Below, one piece after another: positions 54,663 to 63,555 of a DNA stretch of 64,000 bases. The notes under the pieces were generated by a model that saw only the letters and a list, made by a program, of their open reading frames with translations, was not told the origin of the DNA and searched no databases. The DNA lies in the NCBI RefSeq assembly GCF_005116675.2, contig NZ_CP050699.1:1015001-1079000 (forward strand), given 5' to 3'. A program made the translations under genes and the position numbers. Source of the DNA: Desulfosediminicola ganghwensis. GTDB lineage: Bacteria > Desulfobacterota > Desulfobulbia > Desulfobulbales > Desulfocapsaceae. Positions within the stretch are counted from its first letter, which is position 1. The number at the start of each line of letters is the position of its first letter.

Positions 54663-55442
54663 ATGCCAAAAAAAGTATATGCCGTTTCGGCACTCATCAA
54701 AGCCAATGAAATTCTAGAGTTTCTCCTACAGAAAGGGGAAGCCTCGTTCACAGAAATTCACACTACCCTTGGACATCCCAAGAGCAGCACATACAAGACT
54801 ATCAGCACTCTCGAATCGCTGGGTTTTATCAGGGAGGTTGGAGAAAGCGCCAGGTATACCCTGGGACTCAGACTGATAGAACTCGGTGCCAAGGCGGCGG
54901 CTCATGTGGATATGACCACAGAGGCCAGACCTTTGGTGAAAATGCTCTCAAATGATACCGAGCGGACTGTCCATCTTGGTATCCTCGATGGTACCGAAGT
55001 AATCTACCTGTTAAAAGAGAACGTTCACGGTTCCATTTCCATCGATACCTGGGCCGGAAAACGGGTAGGTGTCCACTCTACTGCCATGGGTAAAGTGCTC
55101 CTCGCCTGGAAGACAGAAAAAGAGATTGACCGGATCCTGAAAGGTGTTGACCTGGTCAAGCTCACCCCCAACACCAGAGTTAATGCGGAAGAGGTGAAGT
55201 CAGGTCTGCAGGAGGTTCGGAAACGCGGCTGGGCGACGGATGACGAAGAGAACTGGAAGATGGTTCGTTGCGTGTCGGCTCCGGTACGCGACAATGCAGG
55301 GAAAGTCTGTGCTGCACTCAGTGTTTCTACGTTGACTGACCTCGACAGCTACGAGCAGATGCTGGGTATCACCAATAAAGTTATAGAAACCGCACGGGAG
55401 TTATCACGACGACTTGGTTCTCCTGTATCTGTGGAAAGCTAA
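54663..55442 (+). CDS. IclR-family transcriptional regulator
   Basis: A 259-residue regulator. The N-terminal winged helix-turn-helix (ALIKANEILEFLLQKGEASF, then GHPKSSTYKTISTLESLGF) is followed by the IclR effector domain with VHLGILDGTEVIYLLKE, VGVHSTAMGKVLLAW and APVRDNAGKVCAALSVS. ATG 54663 is preferred over a TTG at 54651; neither has a strong ribosome site. It sits between the ABC importer and a transketolase gene and could control either. The ligand is unknown. Confidence 0.92.
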   Translation: MPKKVYAVSALIKANEILEFLLQKGEASFTEIHTTLGHPKSSTYKTISTLESLGFIREVGESARYTLGLRLIELGAKAAAHVDMTTEARPLVKMLSNDTERTVHLGILDGTEVIYLLKENVHGSISIDTWAGKRVGVHSTAMGKVLLAWKTEKEIDRILKGVDLVKLTPNTRVNAEEVKSGLQEVRKRGWATDDEENWKMVRCVSAPVRDNAGKVCAALSVSTLTDLDSYEQMLGITNKVIETARELSRRLGSPVSVES

Positions 55443-55522
55443 CGAACGTTAGGACATTTTTGACGAAATTAGACATAAAAAATCATTTCGCACAATAAAG
55501 AGTTTTTTGTCCTGCACTGTTT

Positions 55523-55559
55523 TATGGGTATGTGCTCACTTTTTCTGCACATACCCATA
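55523..55559. terminator. Long perfect hairpin after the IclR gene
   Basis: A 13-bp perfect stem (55523-55535 with 55547-55559) around an 11-nt loop containing five T. No T tract follows on either strand. It ends the regulator transcript or acts in the transketolase leader. Confidence 0.45.
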
Positions 55560-55696
55560 GTTCATTTCATCGGCACGGCTTTTGCTGAAGCTGCAGTGAG
55601 CTTTTGGACAGCAGGCTAAATAATTTGCTGCGACATTCCTATAACGAATAAACCTCGAATACCCCTTTTTGAGTTGAACTTCCCTGGAGGAAAGAA

Positions 55697-57583
55697 ATGA
55701 AATTCCCGATTGATTTAAGTGGCTACACTCCGCTACGGTTGGATCTGAACCAGACAGAACTGACAGGCGAACAGCGTGCGACCTTACAGGAAAACATCCG
55801 CATCGTTCGTGACAGTCTGATATTTTTTACCGCTCTTGCAAATGTCAAAGGTCTTGGCGGACATACTGGCGGTGCATACGATATCGTGCCGGAGTTGCTG
55901 ATTATCGACGGATTCATGAAGGGTTCCGATAAGGTTCACCCTGTATATTTCGATGAGGCTGGTCACCGGGTGGCTATCCAGTACATGATGGCTGTATTGA
56001 ACGGTCATCGCGAAGTGGAATCTCTGCTTCATTACCGCGAATATGACAAAGGATATTACGGTCATCCTGAGCGTGAGGATGAGGAAGGGGTGTTCTTTTC
56101 TTCCGGTCGTCTTGGCCATATGTGGAGCTATGTGAACGGTGTTGCCGAGGCTGACAAGGAAAAGATCGTGGTAATGTTCGGCTCCGACGGCTCCCAGATG
56201 GAAGGTGACGATTCCGAGGCCGCCCGTTATGCGGTGATGCGCGATCTGAACGTGAAGCTGATGCTCGATGATAACGATGTCACCATCGCCGGTCATCCGA
56301 CCCAGTACATGAAGGGCTATGATCTGGTGAAAACCCTTGAAGGCCATGGCCTTGAGGTGAACGCCGGTGACGGTGAAGATCTGGATGCACTCTTCGGTCG
56401 CATACAGCAGGCAATGGTAGCGGACGGCCCGGTTGCCCTGGTAAACCGCCGCCTTATGGCTGTTGGCGTTCCCGGAATCGAGGGACTGCCGAAAGGTCAC
56501 GACGTTATTCCGGTCAACCTGGCTATCGATTATCTCAAAGAGCGTAATTACGATGAGGCTGTGGAGGTGCTTGAGACCTTCAAGGTGGACAAGACCAAGC
56601 AGACCTATATCGGTTCCACTCCCGAAATGGGCAAATGCCGTGACGACTTCGGTAAAGTGGTTTGCGAGATCCTTGGTGGTATGGAAGATATCAGCCAGAA
56701 AGTTCTGGTGGTAGACTCCGATCTGGAAGGTTCCTGCGGCCTGCATCATATCCGTAAAAACTATCCGGAAGTGTACGTGACCGGTGGTATCATGGAGCGC
56801 AACAATTACTCTGTTGCGGCCGGTTTCGGCTCCGAGGCCGGGCGTCAGGGAATCTTCGGCACCTTCGCCGCATTCCAGGAAATGGTCATCTCCGAGATCA
56901 CCATGGCGCGCCTGAACAAGGCTAATGTGCTGGCACACTTTTCTCACTCCGGCGTTGACGATATGGCGGATAATACCTGCCATTTCGGTATCAACAATTT
57001 CTATGCAGACAACGCTCTGGCCGAAGGTGATACCACCCGTCTCTATTTCCCGGCCGATACCCTGCAGCTGAAATCCATGCTGAACGCGGTATTCAATGAT
57101 CCGGGTCTGCGCTTTGTTTACACCACCCGCTCCGCTACTCCCTGGATCTTAAATGAAGAGGGCAGCAAACTCTACGATGAGGGGTACACCTTCGTGCCCG
57201 GCAAAGACGAGGTTGTCCGTGAAGGTTCTGCCGGATATATCGTCAGCTATGGTGAGATGCTGTACCGTTGCCTCGACGTGGTCGAGCAACTTAAAGCTGA
57301 AGGCATCGATGTCGGCCTGATCAACAAGCCGACCCTCAACGTTGTCGATGAGGAAATGATGGCGAAGATCGGTAAGTCCGGCTTTGTTGTCACCGTCGAG
57401 ACCCAGAATGCCAAGACCGGCCTTGGTTCCCGTTTCGGTACCTGGCTGCTCGAGCGCGGTCTGGCGCCTAAGTTGGGCACCATGGGTAGCTGCAAGATCG
57501 GCCATGGCGGCCTGAGCGAGCAGATTCCGCATCAGGGTATGGGCGCGGATGATATTAAGGCTAAGGTTCGCAGCCTCATCTAA
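55697..57583 (+). CDS. Transketolase (divergent, full-length)
   Basis: A thiamine diphosphate enzyme of 628 residues, a little shorter than classical transketolase (about 660). The N-terminal half has GGHTGGAYDIVPELLIIDGF where classical forms have GHPG, and the diphosphate-binding loop FGSDGSQMEGDD ending in DDND. The pyrimidine half has EGSCGLHHIRKNYPEVYVTG, then AAGFGSEAGRQGIFGTFAAF with FSHSGVDDMADNTCH. The C-terminal domain follows from about 500. It moves two-carbon units between sugar phosphates; the differences suggest a special substrate. GGAGG precedes ATG 55697. It is a single gene downstream of the IclR regulator. Confidence 0.87.
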   Translation: MKFPIDLSGYTPLRLDLNQTELTGEQRATLQENIRIVRDSLIFFTALANVKGLGGHTGGAYDIVPELLIIDGFMKGSDKVHPVYFDEAGHRVAIQYMMAVLNGHREVESLLHYREYDKGYYGHPEREDEEGVFFSSGRLGHMWSYVNGVAEADKEKIVVMFGSDGSQMEGDDSEAARYAVMRDLNVKLMLDDNDVTIAGHPTQYMKGYDLVKTLEGHGLEVNAGDGEDLDALFGRIQQAMVADGPVALVNRRLMAVGVPGIEGLPKGHDVIPVNLAIDYLKERNYDEAVEVLETFKVDKTKQTYIGSTPEMGKCRDDFGKVVCEILGGMEDISQKVLVVDSDLEGSCGLHHIRKNYPEVYVTGGIMERNNYSVAAGFGSEAGRQGIFGTFAAFQEMVISEITMARLNKANVLAHFSHSGVDDMADNTCHFGINNFYADNALAEGDTTRLYFPADTLQLKSMLNAVFNDPGLRFVYTTRSATPWILNEEGSKLYDEGYTFVPGKDEVVREGSAGYIVSYGEMLYRCLDVVEQLKAEGIDVGLINKPTLNVVDEEMMAKIGKSGFVVTVETQNAKTGLGSRFGTWLLERGLAPKLGTMGSCKIGHGGLSEQIPHQGMGADDIKAKVRSLI

Positions 57584-57733
57584 GTATAAATCAGCCAGGG
57601 AACGCATCTCCTTTAGTATTTCACCAATGGACAGAGTAATGCTGTAGTCCATCGGTAAAAACTTCGAATATGGCGTCCCCTGGACAGATTTTGAAAAAGC
57701 AGAATATTCTTACCAATTCAATGTGAAATGGTT

Positions 57734-57766
57734 GGGCGGATTGGGGAAACCCTTTCCGCCCTTTTT
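57734..57766 (+). terminator. Rho-independent terminator after transketolase
   Basis: A GC-rich stem (57734-57739 with 57756-57761) strengthened by inner pairing, followed by five T residues. Confidence 0.8.
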
Positions 57767-57794
57767 GTTGATACAGGATTCCTAGGAGACGTTC

Positions 57795-58421
57795 ATGTTA
57801 CCGTTCGATGTTATCTTGCTGTTTTTTACTTCGTCAATTCTGCTGGCCATGGCCCCAGGGCCGGATAATCTTTTTGTTTTGGCGCAGTCGGCGCAGCACG
57901 GTAAAAAGGCCGGCATTGTTGTGACCTTTGGCCTTTGCACCGGTGTACTGGTGCATACCGCGGCGGTGAGCATGGGGGTTGCTGCAATCTTCCAGACTTC
58001 GCAGTTGGCTTTCAATATTCTGAAATATATCGGTGCGGCGTATTTGATTTATCTGGCGGTGATGTCCTTTAGGGCGAGCGGTGCCGCAGGTGGTCCGGGC
58101 AGGGTGGAAAAACTCCAGTACCGACGTCTCTATGGACGGGGGGTGATTATGAATATCACCAACCCGAAAGTTTCGATCTTCTTTCTGGCATTTCTGCCGC
58201 AATTCGCCAGCCCCGCTCATGGGCCGATTATTCCACAGATGCTGATGCTTGGAGCGCTCTTTATTGTTTCAACCATCCTTATTTTTGGGGCAGTTGCTCT
58301 TTTGGCGGGATCATTTGGCGAATGGCTCGCTCAATCGGAACGGGCCAGCAGGATACTCAACCGAACTGCCGGAACGATTTTCGGAGCGTTGGCTATCAAG
58401 CTGGTAATGTCTGAACGTTAA
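57795..58421 (+). CDS. LysE-family amino acid exporter
   Basis: A 208-residue, six-helix inner-membrane exporter of the RhtB/LysE family. The diagnostic opening AMAPGPDNLFVLAQSAQHGKK, YIGAAYLIYLAVMSFRASG and GVIMNITNPKVSIFFLAFLP are present. Related members export homoserine, threonine or lysine; the substrate here is unknown. CTAGGAGAC precedes ATG 57795. Confidence 0.94.
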   Translation: MLPFDVILLFFTSSILLAMAPGPDNLFVLAQSAQHGKKAGIVVTFGLCTGVLVHTAAVSMGVAAIFQTSQLAFNILKYIGAAYLIYLAVMSFRASGAAGGPGRVEKLQYRRLYGRGVIMNITNPKVSIFFLAFLPQFASPAHGPIIPQMLMLGALFIVSTILIFGAVALLAGSFGEWLAQSERASRILNRTAGTIFGALAIKLVMSER

Positions 58422-58504
58422 CTGTATCAGTCCACACATTTTCACCGTCAGTAACAAGTGACGCAAAAAATCTCTTTCTTGTATTGGAGACAAATACTCT
58501 ACCC

Positions 58505-59191
58505 ATGCCTCATCAGAATAGAATAGTACAACCCGGCTTTAAAAAAGGCACAGTAATCTCAGAAGAAGATAATGTACTTACCCCCCCGGCAGACTGGAAG
58601 TTTCTCGGGGCGGGGGATGCTCCGCTCACCCGTAATGTGAAGAAAATGGGGCCCAGCTGGCAGGTGCAGGTGCAAAGAGGGCGCCGCAAGATATCCAAAG
58701 GTATCTGGGCACCCGCTGCGAATATCGATACCGCAACAGAGGAGCTTGAAGCAAAGCGTTCCACACCTGAATATGCCAGAAAGCGTACTACGGATTTAAA
58801 GCGAAAAGAGCGGAAACATAATCAATATGTCGACGAATTTTATGCTGCTACCTTGCAGTTTCTCAACTTTCATCCTGATTATCGGCAGCATGCTGAAAAT
58901 CTGGCCAGGGCTGTAGCGGCCCATGCAACTCCTGTAGGTTCAGGTACTGTTGCCAGAACCGAGCGTATATCGTTGGCAGAGAGAGTGCAGGCGGCTGTAA
59001 TTGCCTGGATGCGTCACCAGACGACCAGTTATGATAACATGTCCATTGCCCGTATAAAGGGTAAGAGACGAGAGGTTAGGAGAATGCTGGCAGAGCGTTC
59101 AGGGAGGCTATTGTCCCGTTACAGATCAGGCCTGCCCGTGGAGGAGGGGTGCCCCCTTTACAAAGCTCTCACCAGCTTGGACAATAGCTGA
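58505..59191 (+). CDS. DUF2293 protein
   Basis: A 228-residue basic cytoplasmic protein. The C-terminal half carries the DUF2293 signature AAVIAWMRHQTTSYDNM and IKGKRREVRRMLAERS. The N-terminal part, with WQVQVQRGRRKISKGIWAPA, is charged and without membrane segments. The function is unknown; the many Arg/Lys residues suggest nucleic-acid contact. The ATG at 58505 gives no clear ribosome site; an upstream TTG at 58484 is an alternative. It stands alone after the LysE gene. Confidence 0.78.
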   Translation: MPHQNRIVQPGFKKGTVISEEDNVLTPPADWKFLGAGDAPLTRNVKKMGPSWQVQVQRGRRKISKGIWAPAANIDTATEELEAKRSTPEYARKRTTDLKRKERKHNQYVDEFYAATLQFLNFHPDYRQHAENLARAVAAHATPVGSGTVARTERISLAERVQAAVIAWMRHQTTSYDNMSIARIKGKRREVRRMLAERSGRLLSRYRSGLPVEEGCPLYKALTSLDNS

Positions 59192-59542
59192 GGTCAACCG
59201 AATTCTCATAAATACTTTGTCGAGAGAAAGACAACTCGTTTGATTTCAGGTAGTGGCTTTTAATTGGGTCTCTGCTCTTTCACAATGATGGCAACGGGAG
59301 ATCTGTCGGGGAGCACATCTGCTTTACTCCTTTTGCAGTAGCAGGAGTCAGGAGTGTTTGGCAGGAAAAATATCGAAGCTTGTGACGTCTGCATTACAAA
59401 AAAGATATCCGGCTAACTGTTAAGCATAGCGAGAGAAAAAGCTTGTGAGCATTTGTGTTAGAGTATAATTTCCAGTTGTTAGGTACGTGCTTGTTGCCTG
59501 GGTGTGGTGATTTGGTGTAACAAAAGATCATGCGAGGAAACG
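59192..59542. other. Gene-free stretch ahead of the MFS gene
   Basis: About 350 bp with no supportable gene. It should hold the MFS promoter; no clean box pair was found. Confidence 0.3.
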
Positions 59543-60949
59543 ATGGGTAAAGACGATAAGAGTGCGGTTGTACAGACGACCCGGGAGCGCTCGGCGCTTC
59601 TGGTAGCAACGCTGACCTCGTTTATCGGGCCGTTTATGATATCCTCGGTCAATGTTGCCCTGCCCGTGATTCAGCAGGATCTCAGGATGGACGCGGTGGA
59701 GTTGAGCTGGATTGCTACATCCTATCTGCTCGCCATAGCCGTATTCCTGCTGCCTGCGGGAAAACTTGCCGATATCCATGGCAGAAAGCGTATCTTTGCC
59801 GTGGGCCTGGCTATTTATACCGTCGGCGCCACTTTGGCAGCCTTTGCCAATTCAGCTGCCATGCTGATTTCCATGCGGGTGATTCAGGGGATTGGCGGGG
59901 CATTGTTCGTGACCACGGGCATGGCGATCCTTACCTCAATTTTTCCGCCGCAAAAGCGCGGGCGGGTCATTGGTATCTATGTATCGGCAGTCTATGTCGG
60001 TTTATCAATGGGACCTTTTGCCGGCGGCTACATCACGCACTATCTCGGTTGGCGGGCTATATTTTTGTTGATGGCACCGTTTGGCGCCTTCTCTCTTTAT
60101 ATGACACTCAGGCATTTGAAGGGGGAGTGGTACGGCGCAAAAGGAGAAAAACTTGATGTGCCGGGTTCCTTTTACTACGGTTTCTCCATCATCGCTTTTG
60201 TCTACGGCGCAACAAAGTTGCCTGAATTGACCGGGATTATTCTTTCAATTTCAGGGCTTTTGGGGTTAGTCTTTTTCATCTGGCAGCAAAAACGCTCAAG
60301 CATGCCGCTTTTCCATATAGAGCTTTTTTCAATCAACAAGGTATTTGCCTATTCAAGCTACGCCGCGTTGTTGAATTATTCGGCTACATTCGGCATAACA
60401 TTTATGGTTAGCCTGTATCTGCAGTTCATCAAGGGCATGTCCCCCCAGGCGGCCGGGAGCGTGCTGATGGCACAGCCGGTAATGATGGCCCTGCTCTCAC
60501 CGTTGGCTGGCAGATTCTCCGATCGTATCGAACCGAGGATACTTGCCACCGCAGGCATGACTATTACCGCTATTGGCGTCCTGTTATTCAGCAGGTTGGG
60601 CGAGACAACCCCCGTTGGCCTGATTATTGCCAATCTTATTTTTCTGGGCACTGGCTTCGCCCTGTTTAGTTCGCCCAATATGAGCGCCATGATGGGTGCG
60701 GTGGAAAAGCGTCATTATGGGTTGGCTTCGGGGCTGGTGGCAACCATGAGGCTGTTGGGACAGATGTGTTCCATGGCTCTTGCCACAGTGGTTCTGGCTC
60801 TACTGGTTGGGCGTGAGGCGATCGCACCGGAAAACTACGATCGTTTCCTGGCAAGTATTGAGATAATTTTTGTGATCTCCGGTTTCCTCTGTATCCTAGG
60901 TGTATACTTCTCCTGGTCAAGGGGGAGACTGGCCAGACCCGGCAGATAG
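59543..60949 (+). CDS. MFS drug/solute exporter (DHA2, EmrB/QacA-like)
   Basis: A 468-residue proton antiporter with about 14 helices. Motifs: GPFMISSVNVALPVIQQDL (opening), LDxR-type motif A as GKLADIHGRKRIFAVGLAIY, and motif C in GPFAGGYITHYLGWRAIFLL. It is a probable exporter of a toxic or waste compound. ATG 59543 follows GCGAGGAAACG; the frame extends upstream without a ribosome site. A small-molecule reductase gene follows in the same direction. Confidence 0.92.
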   Translation: MGKDDKSAVVQTTRERSALLVATLTSFIGPFMISSVNVALPVIQQDLRMDAVELSWIATSYLLAIAVFLLPAGKLADIHGRKRIFAVGLAIYTVGATLAAFANSAAMLISMRVIQGIGGALFVTTGMAILTSIFPPQKRGRVIGIYVSAVYVGLSMGPFAGGYITHYLGWRAIFLLMAPFGAFSLYMTLRHLKGEWYGAKGEKLDVPGSFYYGFSIIAFVYGATKLPELTGIILSISGLLGLVFFIWQQKRSSMPLFHIELFSINKVFAYSSYAALLNYSATFGITFMVSLYLQFIKGMSPQAAGSVLMAQPVMMALLSPLAGRFSDRIEPRILATAGMTITAIGVLLFSRLGETTPVGLIIANLIFLGTGFALFSSPNMSAMMGAVEKRHYGLASGLVATMRLLGQMCSMALATVVLALLVGREAIAPENYDRFLASIEIIFVISGFLCILGVYFSWSRGRLARPGR

Positions 60950-61047
60950 GTTGCAAAGACGGATGACGGAGCTGATGGCTCCTGGAGTAAAGGTGCCCTG
61001 GCTGTGTGATGCAGGGAATATGAAAGACAACAGCAAGGAGGAGATGC

Positions 61048-61602
61048 ATGCAGAGCTTCATGGAAACAGCAATGGCACGAAGAAGTATCAGACGCTTTGA
61101 ATCCAGGTCGATAGAAGAGGACAAGCTGGCAAGAATCCTGGAGGCAGCGCGCTGGAGTCCCTCGTGGGCGAATACCCAGTGTTGGGAAATTGTTGCTGTT
61201 GAATCTCCAGAGACATTGGAGAAACTCGGTGCAGAACTGTCACCCAAAAACCCGGCAACTCTGGCGATCGCAAAGGGGCCACTGACCCTGGCAATCTGTG
61301 GAGAGAAGGAAAAATCAGGTTATTACAAGGGAACAAAGTCGACCAAATTTGGTGACTGGCTGATGTTCGATCTCGGTCTGCTTACCCAGACCATTTGCCT
61401 GGCTGCCCATGAAGAGGGGTTGGGCTCGGTTATCGTCGGTTCATTCGATCATGACAAGGTTAACGCTCTATTAGAGATACCTGATGAGTACGAAGTGGTT
61501 GCTCTGTTGCCTATGGGCTATCCTGATCACGCACCTTCACCTCCAAAGCGTCGCGAGTTGTCTGAATTTTGCCACAAGGAAAAATTTGGCCGGAAAGGCT
61601 GA
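61048..61602 (+). CDS. Nitroreductase-family FMN oxidoreductase
   Basis: A 184-residue flavoprotein. The N-terminal FMN-binding motif ARRSIRRFESRSIEEDKLAR and EAARWSPSWANTQCWEIVAV are diagnostic; the C-terminal ALLPMGYPDHAPSPPKRREL closes the FMN site. It uses NAD(P)H to reduce nitro compounds or quinones. A strong AAGGAGGAG precedes ATG 61048. It is 98 nt after the MFS gene and likely co-transcribed. Confidence 0.93.
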   Translation: MQSFMETAMARRSIRRFESRSIEEDKLARILEAARWSPSWANTQCWEIVAVESPETLEKLGAELSPKNPATLAIAKGPLTLAICGEKEKSGYYKGTKSTKFGDWLMFDLGLLTQTICLAAHEEGLGSVIVGSFDHDKVNALLEIPDEYEVVALLPMGYPDHAPSPPKRRELSEFCHKEKFGRKG

Positions 61603-61613
61603 TTGTCCAGGTT

Positions 61614-61658
61614 GTATCATTTCGAGGAGTGATGTTCCGGCACACCTCGAAATGATAC
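61614..61658. terminator. Long hairpin between converging genes
   Basis: A perfect 14-bp stem (61614-61627 with 61645-61658) and a 17-nt loop lie between the nitroreductase stop and the convergent peptidase stop. No T tract, so it acts as a bidirectional barrier or 3' protection. Confidence 0.55.
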
Positions 61659-61677
61659 TGCTGAAATAGTTTGTGAG

Positions 61678-62673
61678 TTACATCTCCTCAATGGAAATTA
61701 TCTCACTGCAGTTTTTACTTTTTCGGGATTCGTGTTTAATGCTGATCTCCGCCCTGGTGTTCCGGAGATGTTCAGTCATCCTGGAGTGCGGGTGCTTTCG
61801 TTCAAACCCTGAACAGAGAAAGATATCGATAAGCTCCAGAGCCTGCCCGTAGCATTGCATGGCAGCGAGTGACTCGGCGAGATTATTGATCACCGCCGGG
61901 TTTTCCGGCTCCTGGTCGAGTAGCTGTTTATAGAATCTTGCCGCAGCCCGGTACTGCTCTTTGCCATACATGGTGTTGGCAAGACCAAAGAGCGCTGTAC
62001 GATTGTCCGGCTGGCTTTGCAGGAAGGCGATATAGCTTTTCTCGGCAAGTCGCATATTGCCTGACTCTTCAGCTTGAGATACCGCACTCATATACTTCTC
62101 CACATTGCCGTCAGCCGGCATCTCCCCAGGCTTGAGCGCTACAATGCCCCAGCTTTCAGCCCTCTGCCAGCTCCTCCAGAATTTCTTTTTGCTGATCATG
62201 AGTCTTTCAGTGGTACCGGATCGGAGTATGAATTCATCCTGGTCGGAAATGCCTATTACTACAGCGTAGTGATAGGCAGGAAGCGTTTTCAAACCGAGGT
62301 TTTGCAGCACCAAAACGGTACGGCCCGTAGCTATTTCGTCGGCGATTGCCTCAAGCGTCGGTTCGATGACATAGGGAATGCGGCCATGTCGGCGCGTGGT
62401 GGCAATTATTTCCAGCTGCAGGGAGCCCTGGCGGCCGGGAATATACACTTCATCGACAAGAAGGTCAGGTAGGGTGATAACATCAGAACTGACCAGCAAC
62501 GTTGCCAGGGCGGCTGGACCGCACTGATATTCTTCCTGGGGAAAGAACGGGGTGGTCGTAAGTTCTATTGTTTGGGGCTGGTTGAAGTCGGTGACCAGTT
62601 TGGGGTGATGGCTGCAGCCGGCCAGAAACACGATCAGGCCGGCTATACCCATCAGGCATAAGTGTCTGAGCAT
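61678..62673 (-). CDS. PA2778-family C39-like cysteine peptidase lipoprotein with TPR repeats
   Basis: A 331-residue lipoprotein (lipobox LAGC near residue 20). An N-terminal papain-like C39-type domain has the catalytic Cys in EEYQCGPAALATLL and His in LPAYHYAVVIGI; SGTTERLMISKKKFWRSW follows. From about residue 195 two to three TPR helices are visible (AEKSYIAFLQSQPDNRTALF and AARFYKQLLDQEPENPAVI). Known as the PA2778 family; substrate unknown. It follows the PA2779-like gene with no gap. Confidence 0.9.
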   Translation of the reverse strand: MLRHLCLMGIAGLIVFLAGCSHHPKLVTDFNQPQTIELTTTPFFPQEEYQCGPAALATLLVSSDVITLPDLLVDEVYIPGRQGSLQLEIIATTRRHGRIPYVIEPTLEAIADEIATGRTVLVLQNLGLKTLPAYHYAVVIGISDQDEFILRSGTTERLMISKKKFWRSWQRAESWGIVALKPGEMPADGNVEKYMSAVSQAEESGNMRLAEKSYIAFLQSQPDNRTALFGLANTMYGKEQYRAAARFYKQLLDQEPENPAVINNLAESLAAMQCYGQALELIDIFLCSGFERKHPHSRMTEHLRNTRAEISIKHESRKSKNCSEIISIEEM

Positions 62674-63066
62674 TTAAATTTTACTAAACACATTCGTTAC
62701 GCCGAGTAGATCGAGAACAAGGAGTACCAGGAAGGTGATGCCGAGAACCTCAATTACACCGGCACCTGCTGGCAGCTCTCCGATTCTTGATTGCAATTGT
62801 TCCAGCTCGGCTGGAGAAAGCGCAGCAATACGCTCTTCTGCCTTGGCCGGATCAACGCCAAGGCGAACCAGTTCTTGTGTTACATCGTCGTGGGTCAAAA
62901 TCTCGCGAATCTGTTCCCTGGTGGCTTCTGTACTCTGTGCTTTCTCGGACTCGATCATAGTGTGAGTGGAGATAAGTGCAGCCTTGGCGCCGGGAAGGGA
63001 ACCTGATACCAGGAAAAACTGTAATAGTGTGAAAAATATGATAGATTTTTTACAACGTGAATTCAT
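62674..63066 (-). CDS. PA2779-family exported protein
   Basis: A 130-residue protein with a signal peptide (to about residue 29), a hydrophilic helical middle (EATREQIREILTHDDVTQE, LSPAELEQLQSRIGELPAG) and a C-terminal hydrophobic helix (FLVLLVLDLLGVTNVF). This matches the PA2779 family that is always seen next to the PA2778 peptidase. It may be the peptidase's membrane partner or substrate. It is the first gene of the pair. Confidence 0.88.
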   Translation of the reverse strand: MNSRCKKSIIFFTLLQFFLVSGSLPGAKAALISTHTMIESEKAQSTEATREQIREILTHDDVTQELVRLGVDPAKAEERIAALSPAELEQLQSRIGELPAGAGVIEVLGITFLVLLVLDLLGVTNVFSKI

Positions 63067-63555
63067 TTAAAACCTCAGGAATAAATTGGACGCGGGGTGA
63101 AAAAACAGGGCTGAACAGAATCTACATGCGTCCGATGGAGTGTCGATGACCTGGGGGGCTGCATCGAGAGTCCTGCAGTCTGTGCGGTCTTTCATTACAA
63201 CCCATGAACTTACACTTGTACACTTTCATAGGCAATTGTTTTTGACAATAAAGGATCAATGATATACCTGCGTATCAGGCCATCACGAATATTTTATAAT
63301 AACTTTCAGCTCTTTCCGGGTATATCATATATCAGCACTGTATGTACCCCTGTGGTCATTCTTTTCAGGATGATAGGTTGCCCCCGTTGCTTGCAGCCCG
63401 GGTACGCCTGTTGATCTCATATTTCTGGTTATAAATGCTTGCGACTGTTTGGTTGCTGTCCTGATTGCCGAAATCAGCAAACAGCTGAATGCCTGGCTCG
63501 CAAGTGAAGAAGTTATAAAACCGGTGGCAAAATATAATCTGGAGAGTAGCAAAAA
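63067..63555. other. Gene-free divergent region
   Basis: About 490 bp between the PA2779-like gene and the SLC13 permease gene, both reading outward. It should hold both promoters. No gene or clear regulatory repeat is seen. Confidence 0.3.

Noticed and set aside
55784-56983. Open frame of 399 codons antisense to the transketolase gene
   Set aside because: The sense strand has an unmistakable thiamine enzyme; the antisense text shows no motif.
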